Positions 7,219-15,343 of a stretch of DNA of 64,000 bases are shown here, one piece after another. This DNA is from Streptomyces caelestis (GTDB lineage: Bacteria > Actinomycetota > Actinomycetes > Streptomycetales > Streptomycetaceae): contig NZ_JACHNE010000001.1 in assembly GCF_014205255.1 (NCBI RefSeq), positions 7,502,001 through 7,566,000 on the forward strand, read 5' to 3'. Every line of letters starts with the position of its first letter. The stretch's first letter is position 1. Below the pieces are notes generated by a model, which searched no databases, was not told the origin of the DNA, and was given only the letters and a program-made list of their open reading frames with translations. The position numbers and the translations under genes are program-made.

Positions 7219-9081
7219 TCATGCTTCTCGGTAGCCCCGCAGCTTGCGGTACAGCGTCGCCCGGCCGATGCCCAGGGCGGCCGCCGCGCGTGCCTTGTTG
7301 CCGCCGTGGCGGCGCAGTGCCTCGAGTATCGCGGCGCGCTCGGCGTGCTCCATCGGGCTGAGGGGCCGCACGGCCGGGCCTTCCCGCACGGCGTCCGGCA
7401 ACTCCGCCCGGCGCACCGGCCCCGACATCCGGCGGTGCTCCGCGAGGGCCCGGACGACATGGGCCAGCTCGGTGACGTTCCCGGGCCACGGGTACCGATC
7501 GAGCGCGCGCAGGGCATCCAGCGTCCAGGTCAGCGGCGGCTGCCCGGGGGCCGGGCGCGGTGCCAGGGCCGGCAGCAGCTCCCGTATGTCCTCGGTGCGT
7601 TCCCGCAGCGGAGGCAGGACCACCGAGCGGGCGGACAGTTTGTCCAGCAGACGCTGGAGGCAGGGGCCGGCCGACGCGCCGGGCGTGTAGGTGACCAGCA
7701 GCCGGATGTCCGGATGCGTGTCCAGCAGGGAGTTGATCGCGGCCACGCCGGGCTGCGCGAGGCGCTCGGCGTGCCGGAGCAGGAGCGGGCGACCGGCCGG
7801 CCAGACGGACAGGGCGCTTTCGAGCACGGTGTCCTGCGCCGCGTCGGCGATCTCGACGGCCTGGGTGCCCAGGAGTTCCAGAGCCAGCGCGGTCTTGCCG
7901 GTTCCGCGCTCACCGGTCAGCAGCAACGGCTCCGGCGAGCGGGCCAGTCCGACGGCACGCCCGACGGCGTGCCGCCAGGGCACCGACGAGCCGGTGAGCG
8001 AGCAGGGCGGGCGCGGCACGGCCGGCGCCGACGGCACGGGTCCGGCGAGCGGCTCCAGTACGGCGACGATCCCGATGACCATGCCGTCCAGACGCACCGG
8101 ATCGATCCGCGCGAGGCACCCAGCGCCCTCCGGCAGCTCGGGCCGCTCCGGCAGCTCGGGCCGCTCGGTCCGCTCGGGCAGGCATGTGCCGTCGGGCTGG
8201 CCCGTGCCGCCCACGGCATCCGCGTGCCGCGCGCTCACCGCCGCACGCTCCAGCGCCCCGAGCACCTCGGGCGTCAGCAACTGCTGCGCGGAGTCGCTGA
8301 TCAGGCGGTGACGACCGTCCAGGGCGGCCACGGCACGGTCGCCTGCAGCCCGGTCGGCCACGGCCGGGTCCGGCCCACCCGCCGTCCGGTCCGGTCCACC
8401 CACCGCCCGCAGATAGGCATCCAGCAGTACCCGCTCAGCCGGCCCCGCCCGCGCACGCAGTTCCGTCTCGACCGCCGCGGCGGCGGCCTCGGCGAGTGCC
8501 GCCTGCGGATGCGGCGAACGCGCGCCGTCCAGCCGCGAAGCGAGCGACGCGACGGTCAGCGTGCCGGCGACCCGGCCGCCCTCCGGGGCGAGCACCGGGA
8601 CGCTCACGGCGGACACGTCCTGCCACCGGTCGAGGAAGTGCTCGGGTCCGTGCACCTCGGCCCGGCGCCGGGTGCGCAGGGCGAGAGCCGCGCTGTTGTT
8701 GCCGACCTCCTGCTCCGACAGGACGGGGCACGGTTCGAGCCCGGGCACGCTCCCCGCCGTCCACAGCACGCGCAGCCGCTCGTCGGTCAGGACGAGGAGC
8801 GACCGGTCCGCGCCCAGGGCGGGGACGATCCGGTCGAGCACCGGCCGGGCGGCACCCAGCAGCGTCGACTCCACCGGTCGGGAGGGAGCGACAACCGGCT
8901 CCTTCAGGTCGTGCGGCACATCCAAGTCGTGCGGCACGCCGAAGAACCGCGCCCGCCGCCACGCCGCGACGACCTCCTCCGGAACGCCGCCGGGCAGCGG
9001 ACACCCCGACAGGAACCGCTCGCGGGCGAGACGCAGTGAGGGCCGGGCGGTGGCTGCGGAGGAGGGCTCGGTCGTGGTCAC
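7219..9081 (-). CDS. AcoR-like transcriptional regulator (GAF-like + AAA+ + Fis HTH)
   Basis: The 620-residue protein has an N-terminal GAF-like sensory half with the AcoR-type NNSAALALRTRRRAEVHGPEHF segment (around 140-165) and a central AAA+ module with Walker A GERGTGKTAL. A PWPGNV element and a C-terminal Fis helix-turn-helix (NKARAAAALGIGRATLYRKL) follow. The GAFTGA loop that contacts sigma-54 is absent, and actinobacteria lack sigma-54, so activation must work differently. GTG 9081 was chosen over ATG 9138 because the interval holds operator-like sequence. No clear ribosome-binding site supports either start. It probably controls the divergent hydroxylase operon through the dyad at 9165-9187. 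Confidence 0.82.
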   Translation of the reverse strand: MTTTEPSSAATARPSLRLARERFLSGCPLPGGVPEEVVAAWRRARFFGVPHDLDVPHDLKEPVVAPSRPVESTLLGAARPVLDRIVPALGADRSLLVLTDERLRVLWTAGSVPGLEPCPVLSEQEVGNNSAALALRTRRRAEVHGPEHFLDRWQDVSAVSVPVLAPEGGRVAGTLTVASLASRLDGARSPHPQAALAEAAAAAVETELRARAGPAERVLLDAYLRAVGGPDRTAGGPDPAVADRAAGDRAVAALDGRHRLISDSAQQLLTPEVLGALERAAVSARHADAVGGTGQPDGTCLPERTERPELPERPELPEGAGCLARIDPVRLDGMVIGIVAVLEPLAGPVPSAPAVPRPPCSLTGSSVPWRHAVGRAVGLARSPEPLLLTGERGTGKTALALELLGTQAVEIADAAQDTVLESALSVWPAGRPLLLRHAERLAQPGVAAINSLLDTHPDIRLLVTYTPGASAGPCLQRLLDKLSARSVVLPPLRERTEDIRELLPALAPRPAPGQPPLTWTLDALRALDRYPWPGNVTELAHVVRALAEHRRMSGPVRRAELPDAVREGPAVRPLSPMEHAERAAILEALRRHGGNKARAAAALGIGRATLYRKLRGYREA

Positions 9082-9164
9082 GGCAACAACACCGTAGCGG
9101 GTTCGATTGAACGGGCAACAACGGGCGGGAACCGCCATGCCCGGCGCCCCTCCTCACGGCGCCC

Positions 9165-9187
9165 GGGTGTCTCGTAATGAGACACCC
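9165..9187. promoter_or_regulatory. Operator dyad upstream of the hydroxylase operon (copy 1)
   Basis: Perfect 9-bp arms GGGTGTCTC and GAGACACCC flank a GTAAT spacer, in the 186-bp gap between the AcoR-like regulator and the monooxygenase start. The TGTCTC-N5-GAGACA core and part of its flank recur at 13949-13968. It is the likely binding site of the divergent regulator. Confidence 0.75.
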
Positions 9188-9267
9188 ACGACCGACCGGG
9201 CCGCTCCATGATCATGGACGCTCGATGTCCGCCCCGCCCCCCATCACACCCCCCGCAGGAGCGCCCC

Positions 9268-11007
9268 GTGTCCACCGTCGTCGAGACCGACGTCCTGATC
9301 GTGGGCAGCGGCCCCGCCGGTGCCTCGGCCGCGCTCGCCCTGAGCACCTACGGGGTGCCCAACATCGTGGTGACCCGCTACGCGAGCCTCGCCGACACGC
9401 CCCGCGCGCACATCACCAACCAGCGCACCATGGAGGTGCTGCGCGACCTGGGCGTGGAACAGGAGGTCGTCGCCCAGGCCACCCCGCAGCACCTGATGGG
9501 CAACACGACGTTCTGCACCAGCCTCGCGGGCGAGGAACTGGGCCGGGTGCGCTCCTGGGGCAACGACCCGCTCGCGCAGGCGGAACACGAACTCGCCAGC
9601 CCCACCCGCATGTGCGACATGCCGCAGCACCTCATGGAGCCGGTCCTCGTGAACGCGGCCGTCGCCCGCGGCACCCGGCTGCGCTTCGAGACCGAGTACC
9701 TCTCCCACGCCCAGGACGCCGACGGCGTCACGGCCACCGTCCGCGACCGGCTGCGCGGGGACACCTACGAGATCCGCGCCAAGTACCTGATCGGCGCCGA
9801 CGGCGGACGGTCCAGGGTCGCCACGGACGCCGGGCTGCCGATGGGCGGCCAGATGGGGGTGGCCGGCAGCATCAACATCGTCTTCGAGGCGGATCTGGCC
9901 AAGTACACCGCCCACCGCCCGGCCACCCTGTACTGGGTCCTCGCGCCCGGCGCGACGGTCGGCGGCATCGGCGCGGGCCTGGTGCGCTGCGTCCGCCCCT
10001 GGACCGAGTGGCTGATCGTGTGGGGCTACGACGTCACCGCGGGCGCCCCGGACCTGACCACCGCGTACGCCGAATCCGTCGTGCGGGGGCTCGTCGGCGA
10101 CGACGACATCCCCGTGACCATCAAGTCGTCCTCCGCGTGGACCGTCAACGAGATGTACGCGGAGAGCTACGCGAACGGCCGCGTCTTCTGCGCCGGCGAC
10201 GCCGTGCACCGGCATCCCCCGTCCAACGGCCTCGGCTCCAACACCTCCATCCAGGACGCCTACAACCTGGCCTGGAAGCTCGGACTCGTCCTCGACGGCA
10301 CCGCCCACCCCAGGCTGCTCGACAGCTACACCGCCGAGCGCGCGCCCATCGGCCGGCAGGTCGTCACGCGCGCCAACCGGTCCATCCGCGAGACCGCCCC
10401 GGTCTTCGAGGCCCTCGACGGGCTCTCCCCGCAGACCCCCGAGCAGCTGTGGGCCAATATCGCCGCCCGCAAGGACACCACCGAGGCCGCCGGGAAGCAG
10501 CGCGCCGAGCTGCGCGAGGCGATCGCCTTCAAGGCCTACGAGTTCAACGCGCACGGCGTCGACCTCAACCAGCGCTACACCTCCGGCGCGATCGTCCCGG
10601 ACGGCACGCCCGACCCCGGCTTCACCCGCGACCCCGAGCTGCACCACCAGCCGTCCTCCCGACCGGGCGCCCGGCTCCCGCACGCCTGGATCACCTCGGG
10701 CTCCCGCACGCTCTCCACCCTCGACACGGTCGGCCGGGGCCGCTTCACCCTGCTGACCGGCATCGGGGGAGAGGCCTGGGTGCGGGCGGCCGAGGCCCAG
10801 GAGGTGGAGATCGCCACCGTGGTGATCGGGCCCGGGCAGGAGTACGAGGACCCGTACGGCGACTGGGCGCGCCTGAGCGAGATCTCCGACGCGGGTGCCC
10901 TGCTCGTGCGCCCCGACGGTTTCGTCGCCTTCCGGCACGCGTCCGCCGCACCGGACGCCGGCGAACGGCTCGCGGACGCGTTGCGGACCATCCTCGGACA
11001 CGCCTGA
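9268..11007 (+). CDS. FAD-dependent aromatic-ring monooxygenase (phenol/resorcinol hydroxylase type)
   Basis: The 579-residue group A flavoprotein hydroxylase has the N-terminal FAD fingerprint VGSGPAGASAALAL, the central DG motif GADGGRSRV and the GD motif CAGDAVHRHPPSNGLGSN. A C-terminal thioredoxin-like extension is typical of TfdB/PheA-like enzymes. GTG 9268 is preferred because CAGGAG precedes it, although the frame is open from 9208. It leads an operon with an intradiol dioxygenase and a maleylacetate reductase, so it should hydroxylate a phenol to a catechol or hydroxyquinol. The exact substrate (resorcinol, a chlorophenol or a salicylate-type acid) is not decided by sequence. Confidence 0.85.
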   Translation: MSTVVETDVLIVGSGPAGASAALALSTYGVPNIVVTRYASLADTPRAHITNQRTMEVLRDLGVEQEVVAQATPQHLMGNTTFCTSLAGEELGRVRSWGNDPLAQAEHELASPTRMCDMPQHLMEPVLVNAAVARGTRLRFETEYLSHAQDADGVTATVRDRLRGDTYEIRAKYLIGADGGRSRVATDAGLPMGGQMGVAGSINIVFEADLAKYTAHRPATLYWVLAPGATVGGIGAGLVRCVRPWTEWLIVWGYDVTAGAPDLTTAYAESVVRGLVGDDDIPVTIKSSSAWTVNEMYAESYANGRVFCAGDAVHRHPPSNGLGSNTSIQDAYNLAWKLGLVLDGTAHPRLLDSYTAERAPIGRQVVTRANRSIRETAPVFEALDGLSPQTPEQLWANIAARKDTTEAAGKQRAELREAIAFKAYEFNAHGVDLNQRYTSGAIVPDGTPDPGFTRDPELHHQPSSRPGARLPHAWITSGSRTLSTLDTVGRGRFTLLTGIGGEAWVRAAEAQEVEIATVVIGPGQEYEDPYGDWARLSEISDAGALLVRPDGFVAFRHASAAPDAGERLADALRTILGHA

Positions 11008-11058
11008 GCGAGCAATCATGGAAGCAAGGGCAGCAGCGCACGACGACGAGGAGCCGGG

Positions 11059-11928
11059 ATGACCACCGACGCGACCGGGGCCGGCGTCACCGAGCAGGCC
11101 CTCGCCAGCCTCCGGGGGACCGCCGACCCGCGGCTGCGCGAGCTGCTCACCGGCCTCGTCCGCCATCTGCACGACTTCGCGCGCGAGACCCGGCTGACCC
11201 AGCAGGAGTGGGAGCGGGCGATCTCCTTTCTGACGGCGACCGGGCAGGCCTGCACCGACACCCGGCAGGAGTTCATCCTGCTGTCGGACGTGCTCGGGCT
11301 GTCCATGCTCGTGGAGACCGTCCACGGCCACCGCGCGCCCGGCGCCACCGAGTCCACCGTCCTCGGCCCCTTCCACATGACCGAGTCGCCGGTCCGCGCC
11401 CTCGGCGACGACATCGACCTCGTGGGCGGCGGCGAACCGTGCGTCGTCAGCGGCCGGGTGCTGTCCGAGGACGGCACCCCACTGCCCGGCGCCGCCGTCG
11501 ACGTCTGGCAGGCCGACGACAAGGGCTTCTACGACGTCCAGCAGCCCGGGGTCCAGCCCACGGGCAACGGACGCGGACTGTTCACCGCCGACCCCGAGGG
11601 CCGCTTCTGGTTCCGCACCTGCGTCCCGGCGCCGTACCCGATCCCCACCGACGGCCCGGTCGGCGACCTGCTGCGGGCGACCGGGCGGCACCCCTACCGC
11701 CCCGCACACATCCACTTCATCGCCACGGCCGAGGGACACACGCCCGTCACCACGCACATCTTCGTGGCCGGCGGCGACTACCTCGACTCCGACGCGGTGT
11801 TCGCCGTGAAGGAGAGCCTGGTCCAGGACTTCGCGCAGACCGACGACCCGTCCCTGGCCCGGGAGTTCGGCGTCGGGAACCCCTTCCGGCACGCCCGCCT
11901 CGACCTCGTCCTGGAGCGTGCCGCATGA
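11059..11928 (+). CDS. Intradiol ring-cleavage dioxygenase, probable hydroxyquinol 1,2-dioxygenase
   Basis: The 289-residue non-heme Fe(III) enzyme has an N-terminal helical dimerisation domain (about 20-95) and a C-terminal beta-sandwich. The four iron ligands are visible: Tyr in GFYDVQ, Tyr in HPYRPAHIHF, and the His residues in that stretch. ATESTVLGPFH is the characteristic intradiol segment. A maleylacetate reductase gene overlapping its 3' end favours cleavage of hydroxyquinol to maleylacetate over simple catechol cleavage. The start ATG lies 51 bp after the monooxygenase stop, and its stop overlaps the next start (ATGA). Confidence 0.88.
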   Translation: MTTDATGAGVTEQALASLRGTADPRLRELLTGLVRHLHDFARETRLTQQEWERAISFLTATGQACTDTRQEFILLSDVLGLSMLVETVHGHRAPGATESTVLGPFHMTESPVRALGDDIDLVGGGEPCVVSGRVLSEDGTPLPGAAVDVWQADDKGFYDVQQPGVQPTGNGRGLFTADPEGRFWFRTCVPAPYPIPTDGPVGDLLRATGRHPYRPAHIHFIATAEGHTPVTTHIFVAGGDYLDSDAVFAVKESLVQDFAQTDDPSLAREFGVGNPFRHARLDLVLERAA

Positions 11929-13055
11929 CGTTCCAGAGCGAGTTCTCGTACGAGACCCGGCCCGTGCGGGTCGTGTTCCGGCCCGGCGCGGCCGTCACCG
12001 CGACGCCGGGCGAGGCCGCACACCTGGGCCTGCGGCGGCTGCTCGTGGTGTGCGGCAGCCGGGGCGAAGCCGTCGCCCGGGCGGTCGCGGACGCGCTCGG
12101 TGACGCCTGCGCGGGAGTGCACGCCGAGGCCCGGATGCACGTGCCCGTCGAGGACGCCGACCGGGCTGTCGCGGTGGTGCGGGCGGCCGGGGCGGACGGC
12201 TGCGTGACGGTCGGCGGCGGCTCGGCGATCGGGCTCGGCAAGGCGATCGCGCTGCGCACCGGACTGCCGCTGATCGCCGTGCCCTCGACCTACTCGGGTT
12301 CCGAGATGACTCCCGTGTGGGGCCTGACCGAGCACGGCACCAAGCGCACCGGCCGCGACCCGGTGGTCCAGCCCCGCAGCGTCGTCTACGATCCCCGGCT
12401 CACCCTCTCCCTGCCCGTACCGCTGACCGTGACCAGCGGCGTCAACGCGCTCGCGCACGCCGTCGAGGCGCTGTACGCCCCGGACACCTCGCCGCTGGTC
12501 TCGGTCATGGCCGAGGAGGGCGTGCGGGCCATGGCCGAGGCACTGCCGCGGCTGGCCGCCGACCCGAAGGACCTGGACGCGCGCAGCCGGGCGCTGTACG
12601 CGGCCTGGCTGTGCGGCACGTGCCTCGGCTCGACCACGATGGGGCTCCACCACAAGGTGTGCCACGTGCTGGGCGGCACGTTCGGACTGCCGCACGCCGA
12701 GACGCACACCGTCGTCCTGCCGTACGTCCTCGCCCACAACGCCCCCGCCGCCCCGCACGCGCTCGCCGTACTGCGACGGGCCCTCGGCACCGACGACCCG
12801 CCCCGTGCCCTGTGGGAGCTGGCCGGGCGCCTCGGAGCACCGCGTTCCCTCGCCGGACTCGGCCTCGCGGAAGGCGACGTGACAGCGGCGGCGGACCGGG
12901 TCGCGGGCGAGCCGTACGCCAACCCGCGCCCGGTGACGGCGGACGAGGCCCGGGCAGTGCTGCGGGCGGCGTACGAGGGAGGCCCGCCGGAACCGGCCGG
13001 GGACATCCCCCTTCAGCAGATACAGAGGGGGCACGGACTTGCGGACAGAAAGTGA
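11925..13055 (+). CDS. Maleylacetate reductase (iron-containing alcohol dehydrogenase family)
   Basis: This 376-residue enzyme would reduce maleylacetate to 3-oxoadipate with NAD(P)H. It has the nucleotide loop GGGSAIGLGKAIAL, the PSTYSGSEMTPVWG segment diagnostic of maleylacetate reductases within the Fe-ADH family, and the His-rich stretch HHKVCHVLGGTFGLPHAETH. Translation is coupled to the dioxygenase by an ATGA overlap at 11925-11928. Much of the upstream open frame in this register is a shadow of the previous genes. Together with its two upstream neighbours it defines a compact hydroxyquinol-type lower pathway. Confidence 0.88.
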   Translation: MTFQSEFSYETRPVRVVFRPGAAVTATPGEAAHLGLRRLLVVCGSRGEAVARAVADALGDACAGVHAEARMHVPVEDADRAVAVVRAAGADGCVTVGGGSAIGLGKAIALRTGLPLIAVPSTYSGSEMTPVWGLTEHGTKRTGRDPVVQPRSVVYDPRLTLSLPVPLTVTSGVNALAHAVEALYAPDTSPLVSVMAEEGVRAMAEALPRLAADPKDLDARSRALYAAWLCGTCLGSTTMGLHHKVCHVLGGTFGLPHAETHTVVLPYVLAHNAPAAPHALAVLRRALGTDDPPRALWELAGRLGAPRSLAGLGLAEGDVTAAADRVAGEPYANPRPVTADEARAVLRAAYEGGPPEPAGDIPLQQIQRGHGLADRK

Positions 13056-13079
13056 CCGCAAGGTTCCTACGGTCGTGTC

Positions 13080-13916
13080 ATGACGCAGACGCAGAAGATT
13101 CTTGTCACCGGCGCCACGGGAACCGTCGGCCGCCAGGTCGTCGCCGAACTGCTGGCCCGGGGCCACGAGGTCCGCGCCCTCACCCGGGACGCCGCGAAGG
13201 CCGATTTCCCGGCCGGTGTGGAGGTCGTCGAGGGCGACCTGACGCAACCCGACGGCCTGACCTCGGCGTTGGAGGGGGTCACCGGCCTCCATCTGATCAC
13301 CTTCGGCGGAGCCGCCTTCACCCCGCTGGAGACCGGCCCGCGGATCCTGGAGCTGGCGCGTTCGGCCCGTGTCCGCCGGATCACGGTGCTGCACGGCGGC
13401 GGGCCCACCCCGCTGGAGGACGCCGTACGTGCCGACGACGGTGTGCGGTGGACCGTCCTCATGCCGGTCGAGTTCATGGCCAACGCCCTGGAGTGGGCGG
13501 ACGGGATCGTGGCCTCGGGCGAGGTCCGGGAGCCGTTCGTCGCACGGCTGAGCGCCATGGTCCACGAGGGCGACATCGGCGCCGTCGCCGCGGTCGCGCT
13601 CACGGAGGAGGGCCACGCAGGCCAGGAGTACGTGATCACCGGCCCCGAACTGCTCACGGTCGGCGACAAGGTGGCGACGATCGCCGCCGCCGTCGGCCGC
13701 GAGATCACACTGGTCGAGTTGACCGAGGAGCAGGCCGTCGAGCAGTGGCGGGCGGCGGGTCTCACGGAGGACGTGATCGGCTTCCTGCTGGAGGCGTACG
13801 GCAACACCCCCGAGGTGGGCCGCACGGTCGCCGGCACCGTCGAGAAGGTCACCGGCCGCCCGGCCCGCACCTTCGGCCAGTGGGCCGCCGAACACGCGGG
13901 CGCCTTCAGGGCGTAG
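13080..13916 (+). CDS. NmrA-like NAD(P)-binding protein (atypical SDR)
   Basis: A 278-residue Rossmann protein with the N-terminal TGATGTVGRQVV dinucleotide motif, an RALTRD segment typical of atypical NmrA-type short-chain dehydrogenases, and no canonical YxxxK catalytic pair in the usual place. Homologues include quinone-responsive QOR-type reductases and redox sensors. It starts 25 bp after the maleylacetate reductase and is probably the last gene of the aromatic operon. A quinone-handling role would fit hydroxyquinol chemistry, but this is inference. Confidence 0.75.
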   Translation: MTQTQKILVTGATGTVGRQVVAELLARGHEVRALTRDAAKADFPAGVEVVEGDLTQPDGLTSALEGVTGLHLITFGGAAFTPLETGPRILELARSARVRRITVLHGGGPTPLEDAVRADDGVRWTVLMPVEFMANALEWADGIVASGEVREPFVARLSAMVHEGDIGAVAAVALTEEGHAGQEYVITGPELLTVGDKVATIAAAVGREITLVELTEEQAVEQWRAAGLTEDVIGFLLEAYGNTPEVGRTVAGTVEKVTGRPARTFGQWAAEHAGAFRA

Positions 13917-13948
13917 GCGCCCAGCGACTGTTTCCGGCCTTCTTCGAC

Positions 13949-13965
13949 TGTCTCGTATTGAGACA
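13949..13965. promoter_or_regulatory. Operator dyad upstream of the YceI gene (copy 2)
   Basis: TGTCTC and GAGACA flank a GTATT spacer. Including the following CCC, 19 of 20 positions match the site at 9168-9187. It lies in the 171-bp gap before the YceI-domain gene, which places that gene in the same candidate regulon. Confidence 0.7.
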
Positions 13966-14087
13966 CCCGCTCCGAAGCCGGGTGTTACAAGATCGACAAG
14001 GGGGGTGTGACCGCAACAGGGTGCGGCCGTCGGCGTGGGCTGAACCGCCGTTCGTACGGCCGCGCCACCCGAAGAAAGGTGAACCAC

Positions 14088-15002
14088 ATGGCCCTCGCAC
14101 TGCTCCGGCGCCGGTGGCACAAGAGCACCTCCGCCGCAGCGGCGGGCCTCGCCCTCCCCCTTCCGTCCGGTGCGGGTGCCGTGGCCCGCGAGGTCGTCGA
14201 CCCGATGGGCTCGCCCCTGGCCGCCGCGGACGTCACCGTCACCGCCCTGGACACCCACCGGGTGGCCGCCCGCGGGACGACCGACCCGTACGGCTACTTC
14301 CTCGCGGCGCTGCCGCCCGGCCGGTACAGCCTGCTGATCGCGGCGGAGGGCCTGCGGCCGCACCGCGAGACGATCGAGATCGGGGCGGACACCTCGACGC
14401 CCACCGAACGCGTCTGGCTGCAGCCCGCCGAGGCCCTCCAGCTGCCGACGCCCGGAACCTGGCTCTTCGACCCGCCGCACACTGCGATCCGCTTCATCGC
14501 CAAGCACGTCGGCATGGCCCATGTCCACGGCCGCTTCGAACGCTTCGAGGGCGGTATCCGGATCACCCCGGACATGACCGACTCCCGCGTGCACGTCCGC
14601 ATCGACGCCTCCAGCATCAACACCGGCAACACCACCCGCGACAACCACCTGCGGTCCGCCGACTTCCTGGACGTCGAGCGTTTCCCGTACATCGACTTCA
14701 CGAGCAGGCGCTTCGCCTACCGGGGCGGCAGCAAATGGACGCTGTTGGGCTCCCTCACGATGCACGGCGTGAGCCGCTCGGTGTCCCTGGACACGACGTA
14801 CCTCGGCACCGTCAACGGCGGCTACGGGCAGGAACTGCGCTGCGCGGCCCTGGCGACGGCGGAGCTGCACCGCGAGGACTTCACGCTCAACTGGCGTTCC
14901 ATGCTGGCCCGGGGCATCGCGGTGGTCGGTCCGACGGTGCAACTGGAGCTGGACGTCCAGGCGATGTACCGGACCCACGACACCCCGACCCCGCCGGAAT
15001 AA
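14088..15002 (+). CDS. YceI-domain protein with N-terminal carboxypeptidase-regulatory-like domain
   Basis: The 304 residues comprise a short Arg-rich and Ala-rich N-terminus, a beta-sandwich regulatory-like domain at about 40-115 (TDPYGYFLAALPPGRYSLLI), and a YceI lipocalin-like domain from about 120 to 300 (HTAIRFIAKHVGMAHVHGRF...NHLRSADFLDVERFPYIDFTS). YceI proteins bind isoprenoid or amphiphilic ligands. A convincing signal peptide is not seen. ATG 14088 follows AAAGG. The shared operator upstream suggests co-regulation with the aromatic operon, where it could bind a hydrophobic substrate. Confidence 0.78.
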   Translation: MALALLRRRWHKSTSAAAAGLALPLPSGAGAVAREVVDPMGSPLAAADVTVTALDTHRVAARGTTDPYGYFLAALPPGRYSLLIAAEGLRPHRETIEIGADTSTPTERVWLQPAEALQLPTPGTWLFDPPHTAIRFIAKHVGMAHVHGRFERFEGGIRITPDMTDSRVHVRIDASSINTGNTTRDNHLRSADFLDVERFPYIDFTSRRFAYRGGSKWTLLGSLTMHGVSRSVSLDTTYLGTVNGGYGQELRCAALATAELHREDFTLNWRSMLARGIAVVGPTVQLELDVQAMYRTHDTPTPPE

Positions 15003-15106
15003 TCCCTGGCCCGGTTCCCCGCGCCCTCCCTACACTCACCGAGTACCCGGCGCCGCCCACGACGTGAGCAGCGGCGCACCGTCGTGACGATCGAAGGGAG
15101 ACGGCC

Positions 15107-15223
15107 ATGCGTGACCGCACCGCTGCCACCGTCTCCCTGCCGCGCTACGAGGTGATCCTCGTGTCCTCGTCGCTCCGGTACCCGCTGCGCGGCGGGCGCC
15201 GGATGACCGGGACGAACGTCTGA
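15107..15223 (+). CDS. 38-residue small ORF, candidate leader peptide
   Basis: ATG 15107 is preceded by GAAGGGAG at 6-nt spacing and the frame ends at TGA 15223. Nearly every codon ends in G or C, matching local coding bias and supporting real translation. The peptide is basic, with a hydrophobic VILVSSSL stretch and a GGRR near its end. I recognise no family. It sits 120 bp before the EF-G paralogue with a perfect hairpin in between, the arrangement expected of a translation-sensing attenuator. A free small protein is the alternative. Confidence 0.5.
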   Translation: MRDRTAATVSLPRYEVILVSSSLRYPLRGGRRMTGTNV

Positions 15224-15232
15224 ACGGCATGC

Positions 15233-15269
15233 CGCACAGCTCGCTGGCCTGAAGTCAGCGAGCTGTGCG
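15233..15269 (+). promoter_or_regulatory. Perfect hairpin between the small ORF and the EF-G paralogue
   Basis: Arms CGCACAGCTCGCTG (15233-15246) and CAGCGAGCTGTGCG (15256-15269) pair without mismatch around a 9-nt loop. There is no T-tract. The hairpin begins 10 bp after the small ORF stop and ends 74 bp before the GTG start of the EF-G-like gene. It could be an intrinsic attenuator or simply a terminator for the small ORF. Confidence 0.65.
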
Positions 15270-15343
15270 TCGCGTGTCGCCATGCCCGCCTCGCCCGTTA
15301 ATCGCGCTGCCCCTTTCCTGCACCTTTCGAAAGGCCCCGGGCC

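Noticed and set aside
9244..11892. 882-codon antisense ORF across the hydroxylase and dioxygenase
   Set aside because: It is the complement-frame shadow of two well-recognised enzymes; it has no start context or motifs.
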